Below are positions 23,012-30,582 of a stretch of 64,000 nt of DNA, one piece after another. This stretch comes from Bdellovibrionaceae bacterium UBA2339 (lineage in GTDB: Bacteria > Bdellovibrionota > Bdellovibrionia > Bdellovibrionales > JAMPXM01), in NCBI GenBank assembly GCA_002344785.1, contig DDUL01000047.1:1-64000 (forward strand), given 5' to 3'. The notes under the pieces are model-generated. The model did not search any database. It saw nothing but the letters and a program-made list of their open reading frames with translations, and was not told the origin of the DNA. A program made the position numbers and the translations under genes. Position 1 is the first letter of the stretch, and each line of letters starts with the position of its first letter.

Positions 23012-24233
23012 TCTTCATCATTACTCCGCACTGAGGCCACAAGCAGGGACTTCGTCTTTGTGGCTGGTTTTTTGGAGCATCTCTGTAGGGATGTTCTGGG
23101 GCGCTCCCAGCCACGCTCAAGTTCAAGTTCAAGCTCAAGCTCAGACTCAGACTCTGGCGGCGACGAAGCCTACTGTGAAATCCGTCAAGCCGCCTCAGCT
23201 GAAGGTCTTGCATGAAGGTCGCGATGTGATTTGGGGCTTTGATTTTTTGAGTGAAAATGAAGTCGTGCTGACGGAGCGAAAGGGTGAGCTCAAGATTCTT
23301 CGTTTGGATGTCCCGACTTCGCAAGCTTCGCGTGTCATCCGCGTCGAGGGAGCGCCAAAAGTTTGGGCCAAAGGTCAAGGTGGCTTGTTGGATGTGCGCG
23401 TGCATCCTGAAAAGAAAAACTGGATCTATCTGACCTACTCAGCGCCTCTCGCAAAAGGCGGCGCGACGGCTCTGGGCTTGGGGCGAATTGAGCGCGAGGC
23501 CAAAGGCGCTCGGCTCGTGGAGTGGCGCGAGCTGTTTCGTTCGGATGCGGGCGGGACAAGCGGTGTGCACTTTGGATCGCGCATTGAGTTTCGGCGCGAG
23601 GCCAATGCCTGGTGGCTCTACATGAGCATCGGCGATCGCGATGAACGTGACCTCGCTCAGTCTCTCAAAGCTCATAATGGTAAAATTCTTCGCCTCAATC
23701 TCGAAGGACGAGCAGGCTCAGACAATCCGTTTGCCGGTCAGGCCCAAGCTCATGCTGAAATTTGGTCGCTCGGACATCGATCGCCGCAGGGCTTGGCGCG
23801 AAATCCGACGACGGATGAATTGTGGATGGCGGAGATGGGGCCGCGAGGCGGTGACGAGCTGAACCTTGTGAAGCGTGGTGCGAACTACGGCTGGCCGAAG
23901 CTCACCTACGGTCGCGAGTATTGGGGTCCCTCAATTGGTGAAGGTGCAACCCAAGCCGGTTTTGAATCTCCCGTCGCGCATTGGGTGCCGTCGATCTCGC
24001 CATCGGGAATGGCATGGGTCAGCTCGGACAAAATCCCGGCTTGGAAGGGAAGTCTGTTGATGGGCACATTGAGCGGCACACATGTGCGGCGACTTGTGCT
24101 CAAGGGCGCGCAGGTGAGCCAACAAGAAGTGTTGTTCGCCGATCAGGGCCAGAGGTTTCGAGCGCTTCGCGAAGGTCCCGATGGCTGGATGTATTTTGCG
24201 ACAGACGCTGGCCTTCTCGGCCGCATTGAATGA
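22998..24233 (+). CDS. PQQ-dependent aldose sugar dehydrogenase, periplasmic
   Basis: A 411-residue exported protein of the soluble glucose/aldose dehydrogenase (Asd, YliI-like) family, which oxidises aldoses in the periplasm using pyrroloquinoline quinone. A signal peptide ending APSHAQ is followed by a short VQVQAQAQTQT run from a hexanucleotide repeat near 23118-23156. The six-bladed propeller carries WGFDFLSENEVVLTERKGEL, GQGGLLDVRVHP, SGVHFGSRIEF with the putative catalytic His, GDRDERDLAQ, GHRSPQGLARN, EMGPRGGDELN and NYGWP. These are the conserved PQQ- and calcium-site blocks. No PQQ synthesis genes are in this window, so the cofactor must come from elsewhere in the genome or the medium. 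It overlaps the rhodanese gene by 14 bases. Confidence 0.88.
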   Translation: MKFNSLHHYSALRPQAGTSSLWLVFWSISVGMFWGAPSHAQVQVQAQAQTQTLAATKPTVKSVKPPQLKVLHEGRDVIWGFDFLSENEVVLTERKGELKILRLDVPTSQASRVIRVEGAPKVWAKGQGGLLDVRVHPEKKNWIYLTYSAPLAKGGATALGLGRIEREAKGARLVEWRELFRSDAGGTSGVHFGSRIEFRREANAWWLYMSIGDRDERDLAQSLKAHNGKILRLNLEGRAGSDNPFAGQAQAHAEIWSLGHRSPQGLARNPTTDELWMAEMGPRGGDELNLVKRGANYGWPKLTYGREYWGPSIGEGATQAGFESPVAHWVPSISPSGMAWVSSDKIPAWKGSLLMGTLSGTHVRRLVLKGAQVSQQEVLFADQGQRFRALREGPDGWMYFATDAGLLGRIE

Positions 24234-24357
24234 TCGAGCCGATCATCTCGACTGTAAATTGTCCAAACTGGTCCTGAAGAGACTTCGGTGAATGTGCCGA
24301 AGCTCGAAGCACCCCCCATGACTCTGCTAGGTCTGTCTTCGAATGCGGGAGGTGGGC

Positions 24358-25911
24358 GTGCGGGGGCAGGTCAATCAAATCGAAGCGCGGCCAGCATGCT
24401 GGCCAGAGATCTTTGAGAAAGTGGGCGAGGCCACGGCTTCGTTCGAGCGTCTTCGCGAGCCGAATCTTCGTCGCCCGATCTTGAGCCGACTTTTACTTCT
24501 CTTGCCGTTTCTACTTTTGAGTGGAGCCGCACAGGCGACTCAGGCACAGGTGCCCGAAGTTCGCGAAGCTGTTGTTGTCGGCGGCGGCTTGGCGGGTCTA
24601 TCGGCGACTCGCGATCTGATTCGGGCGGGCGTCGATGCGATCATCTTTGAAGGCCAGGATCGATTTGGTGGTCGGGTCATGACTGTCGATGATCCTTTCG
24701 GCCTAGGCCTGCGCATTAATGCCGGTGCGGAGTTGGTCGACTCGACACACACGGAGATCCGCGCATTGGCTCGTGAGCTGAATGTGATGATCGTCGATCG
24801 TCCCGTGGCCAGTATTGAAAATCGCGTTGAGCAAAATGGTCGTTGGGTCAGTGAGTCGGACTACTTGCGAGCCGTCTCGACCCAAGATGCTCGCGCGCTC
24901 TCGGCTCTGGCCAAGTGGAGTGCAACTGAAGACGTGAGTTTGGCTCACAAGCTTCGATCCGTTGGCGCTAGCGCGATGTTGCAGGAGTATGTGGCGCGAG
25001 CCGTGGAGAGCGAGTGGGGGAGATCGACTGAGCAACTGAATCGGCAGGTCTTCTTTGATACTTTTGGCGTAACGGCGGAGCCAAGCACGCGGGGGCCGCC
25101 GACTTGGCGAATTGAGCTGCTGCCCCACAATGACGAGAAGTCATTTTTTGCTCGTGGCTCGGAGTCACTGGTCGAAGCCCTGGTGCAGAAGATTCCTGAA
25201 TCAAGTCGTGCACTCGGGTGGAAACTTAAGAGTCTCGAAGAAAGACTTTTGTCTGCGACGGCAAATTCGGCAAGTCGCAATCAACGCACAAGATACCGAC
25301 TCACCTTGCAAAATGATCGCGGGGAAACTCGCGTCGTTGAAACAGGCAAAGTTATTCTTGCGATGCCAGAGGCCTCGCTTCGAGAAGTTGCCTTCAAAGT
25401 TCCCGGGCTTCCACAAGATGTTTCGCGATCCAACTCGCAGTGGGCACGAAACTCGAAAATTGTATTGTACTTTAAGGCGCGCGACTGGGCGCCCTTTGCT
25501 GGACTTGCTCGAGATCCTCGCGGTGGACTTGCCTACCAGATGTGGGACTCCAGTCTCGACGCGCGAGGCCCTGGCGCGGCGATCACCTTGTACACGGGTC
25601 GGCTGGCGAATCGTGCGCAAGTTGAATCTGCCGTTCAGCATGCGTTGAACTTGCTTCGCTCTCGGGGCGAAGGGGCGCACTACGTCGGCTATGCCACGCA
25701 TGAGTGGGAGAGATCCTATCCCGGTGCTGATCGTCCTGGGCCGAAGCGCGAAGCCTCACGTGTCCAACGGCATGGCGAGATTTATTTCGCGGGCGATGCG
25801 TGGAGTGAGTCCCACAAGGGCTATATGAATGGCGCGGTTGAGGCCGGTCGGGCTCGCGCATTGGAGATCTTGTTGACCTCGGGCCGCCAGTGCGCGGTGA
25901 TGTTTCGCTGA
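24358..25911 (+). CDS. Flavin-containing amine oxidase, probably exported
   Basis: The GTG at 24358 has GGGAGG five bases upstream and is favoured over the ATG at 24343, though the true start is uncertain. A hydrophobic segment NLRRPILSRLLLLLPFLLLSG follows a twin arginine, which would suit Tat export of a folded flavoprotein. The FAD-binding Rossmann motif is VVVGGGLAGLSATRDLIRAG with IIFEGQDRFGGRV just after. The C-terminal FAD block is EIYFAGDAWSESHKGYMNGAVEAGRARA. The protein is about 517 residues, normal for monoamine-oxidase or phytoene-desaturase-like enzymes. Substrate cannot be told from sequence. It lies 124 bases after the sugar dehydrogenase gene and 44 bases before an alcohol dehydrogenase, in the same direction. 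Confidence 0.8.
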   Translation: MRGQVNQIEARPACWPEIFEKVGEATASFERLREPNLRRPILSRLLLLLPFLLLSGAAQATQAQVPEVREAVVVGGGLAGLSATRDLIRAGVDAIIFEGQDRFGGRVMTVDDPFGLGLRINAGAELVDSTHTEIRALARELNVMIVDRPVASIENRVEQNGRWVSESDYLRAVSTQDARALSALAKWSATEDVSLAHKLRSVGASAMLQEYVARAVESEWGRSTEQLNRQVFFDTFGVTAEPSTRGPPTWRIELLPHNDEKSFFARGSESLVEALVQKIPESSRALGWKLKSLEERLLSATANSASRNQRTRYRLTLQNDRGETRVVETGKVILAMPEASLREVAFKVPGLPQDVSRSNSQWARNSKIVLYFKARDWAPFAGLARDPRGGLAYQMWDSSLDARGPGAAITLYTGRLANRAQVESAVQHALNLLRSRGEGAHYVGYATHEWERSYPGADRPGPKREASRVQRHGEIYFAGDAWSESHKGYMNGAVEAGRARALEILLTSGRQCAVMFR

Positions 25912-25955
25912 CATTCTTTAGACAGCGAAGTGGCCAACGTGGCCGAGGTGATCTG

Positions 25956-27029
25956 ATGCGCAATCCTGCTGACTCATCGACTATGAATTCAGGTGTTCAA
26001 GCTCGCGCCTACGCGGCGTTTGATACGACCTCACCGCTAAAGCCCTTCGCATTCCAGCGCCGCTCACCTGAAAAGACGGATGTGCAAATCAAAATTTTGT
26101 TTTGTGGCATTTGTCATTCCGATCTCCATTGGGTGAAGGGAGACTGGGGGCCGCAGACTTATCCCGTGGTGCCTGGCCATGAGATCGTTGGACGTGTTGA
26201 GTCGGTCGGAAGCGGAGTTCAAAAATTCAAAGTTGGCGATCTTGTCGGCGTCGGTTGTCTTGTGGATTCTTGTCGGAGTTGTGTCAACTGCCAGGAAGAT
26301 GAAGAGCAGTACTGCGAGCGTGGGGGCACGTTCACCTATGGCTCGCGCGATCCTCGAGGAGGGATCACACAGGGCGGATACGCATCCCACATTGTGGTCG
26401 AGGAACGCTTCGTCCTTCGCGTTCCGGAGAAACTTTCTCCAGCCGCAGCCGCGCCCCTTCTCTGCGCCGGCATCACCACATACTCCCCGCTGAAGCATTG
26501 GAACACAGGACCAGGCACACAGGTGGCCGTCGCGGGCTTAGGTGGTTTGGGTCATATGGCGGTCAAGATTGCTCGTGCCATGGGCGCGCATGTGACCGTG
26601 CTTTCGACATCGACAAAGAAGCAAAAGGACGCCGAACGCCTCGGTGCGCACGACTTCATCGCCCTTTCGAGTGAACGGGACTTTGCCCAAGCGGCGAAGA
26701 AGTTTGATCTCATCATCAACACCATTTCGGCTTCGCATAGCTATGATGCATATCTGAGCCTGTTGAAGAAGAATGGCACGATGGTGCTGGTGGGACTTCC
26801 CGGCCCTCAGCCTGTGCAAGCCTTTAGCTTGGTTGGTGGACGTCGTCGTTTGGCGGGATCCCTCATTGGTGGACTTCGTGAAACTCAAGAGATGCTGGAC
26901 TTCTGTAGTCAGCATGGCATCGCCGCGGAAGTTGAAACCGTAAAGCCTGAGCAGATCAATTCGGCCTATGAACGACTGTTGAAGAACGATGTTCAATATC
27001 GATTTGTCATCGACCTTCAGGAAATTTGA
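25956..27029 (+). CDS. Zinc-dependent NAD(P) alcohol dehydrogenase (CAD/YahK type)
   Basis: The start at 25956 has GAGGTG five bases upstream; 357 residues. It is a medium-chain dehydrogenase of the cinnamyl-alcohol/aldehyde-reductase branch, reducing aldehydes with NADPH. Catalytic zinc ligands appear in CGICHSD and GHEIVGRV with a third Cys in LLCAGITTYSPL; the four structural-zinc cysteines are in CRSCVNCQEDEEQYC. The nucleotide fold is VAGLGGLGHMAVKIARAMG, followed by VLSTSTKKQKDAERLGAHDF, where Ser-Thr after the second strand favours NADPH over NADH. The conserved end is YRFVIDL. It follows the amine oxidase, which could supply an aldehyde. The 3' end overlaps the convergent creC by 23 bases. 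Confidence 0.9.
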   Translation: MRNPADSSTMNSGVQARAYAAFDTTSPLKPFAFQRRSPEKTDVQIKILFCGICHSDLHWVKGDWGPQTYPVVPGHEIVGRVESVGSGVQKFKVGDLVGVGCLVDSCRSCVNCQEDEEQYCERGGTFTYGSRDPRGGITQGGYASHIVVEERFVLRVPEKLSPAAAAPLLCAGITTYSPLKHWNTGPGTQVAVAGLGGLGHMAVKIARAMGAHVTVLSTSTKKQKDAERLGAHDFIALSSERDFAQAAKKFDLIINTISASHSYDAYLSLLKKNGTMVLVGLPGPQPVQAFSLVGGRRRLAGSLIGGLRETQEMLDFCSQHGIAAEVETVKPEQINSAYERLLKNDVQYRFVIDLQEI

Positions 27030-28485
27030 GAACAGCGCGGCAGCCGTTGGGATGCTTGGCGTGAAGTTCAAAGCTTCCGCCGTGAAGCTGCATGATCTCG
27101 TGGACAAAGCTGAGACCAAGGCCCGAACTTTTCTTTCCGGTTCGCGGCCGTTCCGTTGAGAAAAATCGCTCGGTGGCGCGTTCGCGAGCAAAGTCGGGAA
27201 TTCCCACTCCGTCATCCTCCACTTCGATTCGCGTTTGCCCGTCACTCTGGAGCACGCGAATTCCGATTACGAGAGATTGATCGCGCGCGAAGTCGATGGC
27301 ATTTTGAACGAGATTCGCCAGCGCACGCCACACCAAGAAGCGTTCGCCATACATACTGAGAGATTCATCCACTTCAATTTTGATCTGACTTTGGGCGCGC
27401 GCACGGATCTGGGATTGAAACGACTCCAGCACTTCGTCGACGAGAAGACTCACGCTGAAGCGCTCGCCATTGAGTCGGCCTTCACGGGCCTCAAGTGAAG
27501 CCAATTCCAACAATCGATCCGCCAAATCTCGCAGGCGCTTGGCATCTCCTTCGATATTCTGCAAGAGCTGCTGCCGATTCTCTGGCGTCAGCTGATTGGC
27601 ACTGAGAAGCTCCGAAGCCCCGAGAATGCCGGTCAGTGGTGATTTCATCTCATGCGTCAGATTGTGCACGTAGTTCTCAATGTACTGTTTGGCATCGAGC
27701 CGCCGGCGCAGTGACTCGATCGAATCGGCCAAAAAGCCAATCTCGTCTTGTGCAAGCTGCGGCCTTTGTAGTGGGCCTGTGCGACCCAAGTTCTCGACGT
27801 GGTTCTTCAGGCGACGAACTGGACGTGAGATCCAATAAGTCGCGAACAATGACAACGGCAAAGCGACAATCAGAAGCGTGAGAAGTAAAAGTCCGCCCAA
27901 AAGCTTTTGATTTCGCTGAATCTGTGTTGCGACACTTTCAACAGGCTTGCCAATGGAGAGGACGCCTCCGATCTTGCCATTGAGCACGATGGGTGCGGCA
28001 ATAAAGTGAATGGAAGTGCGAGGGTCATCTGGGTTTTCACGCGTGGCTCGTGCTCCGTAGCGACCCTTCAACGTTAAGGCGACATCGCGCCATCGGCTGA
28101 AGTCCGAACCGACGGGCTCCCGAGCTTCGGAGTCGAGTAAGAGTCGGCCTTCGGCATCGGTGATGAAAATCCTGAGACGAAGATGCGAGCTTCGGTCCAC
28201 GGAGTTGCGACCTTGAAACTTGGTCGACTTCAACATCTGAAGCGACTGCGCGAACTCGTCCACAGCGCGCCGAAGCGAGCCTTGAGTCTGCGCGCGTGCG
28301 GCCAGATCTGAGGCGAGCACTCGACTTGTGTCGATGAGTGTCAGTTCAACGGCTTCAAGAAATTGAGGTCGCAGTTCCCGATACACTCCAAGCGCCACAA
28401 GCCCGACGCTCGCAACGCTCAACACAGCGAAGCTGATCACCAATCGGGTTTGCAGTTTGAGATTACGAAGAACCGCCCGACTCAT
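27007..28485 (-). CDS. creC: Sensor histidine kinase CreC
   Basis: A 492-residue inner-membrane sensor kinase. Two membrane segments (about 14-34 and 193-215, LLGGLLLLTLLIVALPLSLF) flank a periplasmic sensor domain with RLRIFITDAEGRLLLDS and SIHFIAAPIVLNGKIGGVLSIG, features typical of CreC. A HAMP linker follows, then the phospho-acceptor block NLTHEMKSPLTGI (His near 275), N box NLVQNAIDFARD, G1 DDGVGIPDFA and G2 GLGLSFVHEI. In enterobacteria CreC responds to metabolic or envelope state and phosphorylates CreB. It is the last gene of creD-creB-creC, overlapping creB by ATGA. The gene order and the cre tags upstream of creD strengthen the name. Confidence 0.88.
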   Translation of the reverse strand: MSRAVLRNLKLQTRLVISFAVLSVASVGLVALGVYRELRPQFLEAVELTLIDTSRVLASDLAARAQTQGSLRRAVDEFAQSLQMLKSTKFQGRNSVDRSSHLRLRIFITDAEGRLLLDSEAREPVGSDFSRWRDVALTLKGRYGARATRENPDDPRTSIHFIAAPIVLNGKIGGVLSIGKPVESVATQIQRNQKLLGGLLLLTLLIVALPLSLFATYWISRPVRRLKNHVENLGRTGPLQRPQLAQDEIGFLADSIESLRRRLDAKQYIENYVHNLTHEMKSPLTGILGASELLSANQLTPENRQQLLQNIEGDAKRLRDLADRLLELASLEAREGRLNGERFSVSLLVDEVLESFQSQIRARAQSQIKIEVDESLSMYGERFLVWRALANLVQNAIDFARDQSLVIGIRVLQSDGQTRIEVEDDGVGIPDFARERATERFFSTERPRTGKKSSGLGLSFVHEIMQLHGGSFELHAKHPNGCRAVLKFPEGR

Positions 28486-29162
28486 TTTCCGGTCTCGCTC
28501 AATGAATAACCCAGGCCGCGATGTGTTTGAATCGGCGAGAGATCAGGACGCACTTCTTTGAGCTTGGCGCGCAAAGATTTGATATGTGCATCGACTGTGC
28601 GCTCGAGACTCATTTCAGGATCATCCCAAAGGCTTTGCATGAGCTGGGCTCGGGAAAAGACAACTCCCGGCCGTCGAATGAGAAGTTCCAGCAACTTAAA
28701 TTCGTAACGCGAAAGTTCCAGCGGCTTGCCGTCAAAACTGATCCGAAATTTTTCGTGATCCACCTGAAATAAGCCCCAGCGATCCGTTGGCGCGGCTTTG
28801 CGTCCCCTTTGTCCCAGAGCTCGCACACGCAGGGTCAGTTCTCGAGGACTGAAGGGCTTTGTCAGGTAGTCGTCGGCTCCCAGTTCAAAACCCACGATCT
28901 TATCCACCTCACTTGCACGTGCGGTCAAAAACAGTATGGGTGTTTGATCGGTTCGTCGAAGTTCACGGCAAAAATCAAATCCACTTTGATCCGGCAGTCC
29001 GACATCGAGAACAATGACGGCGTAGTGATCGCGACTCATCTGCAGTCGCGCTTCACCGACGGTTTTGGCGTGAGTCAAAGAAAGGCCCTCCTGCTGGAGG
29101 GCCATGCGCACGTTGTCGGCAATCGAAATTTCATCTTCGACCAACAACACTTTGAAACTCAT
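28482..29162 (-). CDS. creB: Response regulator CreB
   Basis: A 226-residue OmpR-type response regulator. The start is the ATG at 29162, overlapping the creD stop; the longer open frame upstream is inside creD. The receiver has the acidic pair in LLVEDEISIADN, phospho-acceptor Asp in VIVLDVGLPDQSG, the Thr of LFLTARAS and the Lys of LTKPFSPREL. The C-terminal winged helix contains LSRYEFKLLELLIRRPGVVFSRAQL and ERTVDAHIKSLRAKL with GLGYSL at the end. CreB in E. coli binds repeated TTCAC half sites eleven bases apart, and three such sites lie just upstream of creD here, so the operon is probably autoregulated. Confidence 0.9.
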   Translation of the reverse strand: MSFKVLLVEDEISIADNVRMALQQEGLSLTHAKTVGEARLQMSRDHYAVIVLDVGLPDQSGFDFCRELRRTDQTPILFLTARASEVDKIVGFELGADDYLTKPFSPRELTLRVRALGQRGRKAAPTDRWGLFQVDHEKFRISFDGKPLELSRYEFKLLELLIRRPGVVFSRAQLMQSLWDDPEMSLERTVDAHIKSLRAKLKEVRPDLSPIQTHRGLGYSLSETGK

Positions 29163-30514
29163 GCTTCTGACCTCAGTGACGCGGATGATTGACCAGCGAT
29201 GCTCTGCGTGTCGAATTCGCCATCGGTGGGTGATGCGCCAAATGTCCGTGTCCAATTCACTCGCATGGTCATCAGCATAAAGGCCGACAGTGCCAGGAAC
29301 AAGGAGATCGCACCGATCAGCAGGGCAAAGTCTTCGCTGGAGAGCATCGTGTACACGAGGGCATCGATGGCGATCAGAATCGTGGCGAGGACAGAAGTCT
29401 GTCGCGCCTTGGCGCCGATGCCTTTGAAGTAAATGAGCAGCAGCGCTAAGACGGCCGTGCACCCGGCCACATAACTCATCGCGAAGCCCAGGTGCTCGCT
29501 CAGTGCGAGAAGAAGGATGTAGAAGGCGCTGAGGGGTAGCGTCATGAGCAAGTAGTGCAAGCCGTGCAGGCGAAGCGTCCAGAGTGTTTCCATCAGAAAG
29601 AGTGAAGTGAGCAGGAGAAGAATGATCAGACTTGAATATTTCAAGGCGCGCTCAGTTTGCGAGTAGATGTTGACGGGGCTCACGTGCCCAATGCTGATGC
29701 TTTGATTGTTTTGACTTTGCATCAGCGACCAAGTGGCAGTGAAGCCATCGGCGGTGATGTTTTGCGTGATCGGCAGCTGCCCGCCGAAGCTGGGGTGCGG
29801 CCACCTCGACGTCATGTTCAACTTCAGTCTCTCGGCCGGAATGCGAAAGTCCACACCGGCAAATCCGTTGAGCTTCAGATCCATTTCAAAACTCACCGTC
29901 TCGCCGAGGGGAAGATCTTCAAGTTGGGCCTCGAAGCCCTTTTCGGTTCGATTGAGTCGCGCGGGTTTGCCGTTGAGCTTGAAGCTAAACTCGTGAATCG
30001 ACGCACTCGTTGGCAAATCCCACACAAGCTTTTGACCACCGGCGATGAGCACTTCGTTGGACTTTCGGGGTTGAACGTCGCGTGGCAAGCGAAACTCTCC
30101 CAACATCTTCATATTGGCCTTGTAGATCGGAATTTTGAAGATGCCTCGCTCGCGGACTTCGATGTCGTCCGACCAGGTGATCTCGACGAGCTCTGGATTC
30201 AAAAGACGTTGATCTTCGTGCCAGACGATCCGCTGACCCTTTTCGGTCTCTTCGGTTTGTGGGTACTGAAAGGGAATCACGAACTGCAGTCCTTGGATCT
30301 GGTGCCGATCGGCCCAGCCGGCGACAACACTTTGCTGAGCTTCGGCCTCATAGGTTCGGCGCTCGTGCACCACGGATCGAATGAAGCAGCTGGGCGTGTT
30401 GGCGACGAGCAAGAGCCCGCCCAACGTGAGGAGCTTTAGCCAAAGCGAAGCTCGGGCAGAGCGCGAGTGGGGTTGAGTTGCGTGTGATGATGACGGGGAC
30501 TGAGCTGATGTCAT
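29159..30514 (-). CDS. creD: Inner membrane protein CreD
   Basis: A 451-residue CreD-family protein: one N-terminal membrane helix (LWLKLLTLGGLLLVANTPSCF), a large periplasmic beta domain (about 50-300, with GLQFVIPFQYPQ, FKIPIYKANMKMLGEF and SRWPHPSFGG) and six or so closely spaced C-terminal helices. The conserved centre YSQTERALKYSSLIILLLLTS and LHGLHYLLMTLPLSAFYILLLALSEHLGF is diagnostic. CreD is the main CreB target in enterobacteria and is linked to envelope integrity and beta-lactam tolerance; its molecular activity is unknown. GGAGG lies four bases before the ATG. The gene overlaps creB by ATGA and is preceded by three cre tags. Confidence 0.9.
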   Translation of the reverse strand: MTSAQSPSSSHATQPHSRSARASLWLKLLTLGGLLLVANTPSCFIRSVVHERRTYEAEAQQSVVAGWADRHQIQGLQFVIPFQYPQTEETEKGQRIVWHEDQRLLNPELVEITWSDDIEVRERGIFKIPIYKANMKMLGEFRLPRDVQPRKSNEVLIAGGQKLVWDLPTSASIHEFSFKLNGKPARLNRTEKGFEAQLEDLPLGETVSFEMDLKLNGFAGVDFRIPAERLKLNMTSRWPHPSFGGQLPITQNITADGFTATWSLMQSQNNQSISIGHVSPVNIYSQTERALKYSSLIILLLLTSLFLMETLWTLRLHGLHYLLMTLPLSAFYILLLALSEHLGFAMSYVAGCTAVLALLLIYFKGIGAKARQTSVLATILIAIDALVYTMLSSEDFALLIGAISLFLALSAFMLMTMRVNWTRTFGASPTDGEFDTQSIAGQSSASLRSEA

Positions 30515-30548
30515 GTGACCTCCATGGAATTTAGGATGGAGGTCGAGT

Positions 30549-30575
30549 GTGAAAATAGTGTGAAGTCGGGGTGAA
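30549..30575 (-). promoter_or_regulatory. Triple cre-tag operator (CreB-binding direct repeats) upstream of creD
   Basis: On the minus strand the sequence reads TTCAC-CCCGAC-TTCAC-ACTATT-TTCAC: three exact half sites with 11-base periodicity (plus-strand GTGAA at 30549, 30560 and 30571). This equals the E. coli cre tag TTCAC-N6-TTCAC extended by one repeat. It ends 35 bases before the creD ATG, with TAAATT about 17 bases downstream as a possible -10. It therefore occupies the usual activator position of an OmpR-type regulator. Confidence 0.8.
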
Positions 30576-30582
30576 TTGTCAG

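Noticed and set aside
29163..29462. Upstream extension of the creB frame by 100 codons
   Set aside because: It lies wholly inside creD in another frame; the ATG overlapping the creD stop begins exactly at the receiver domain.
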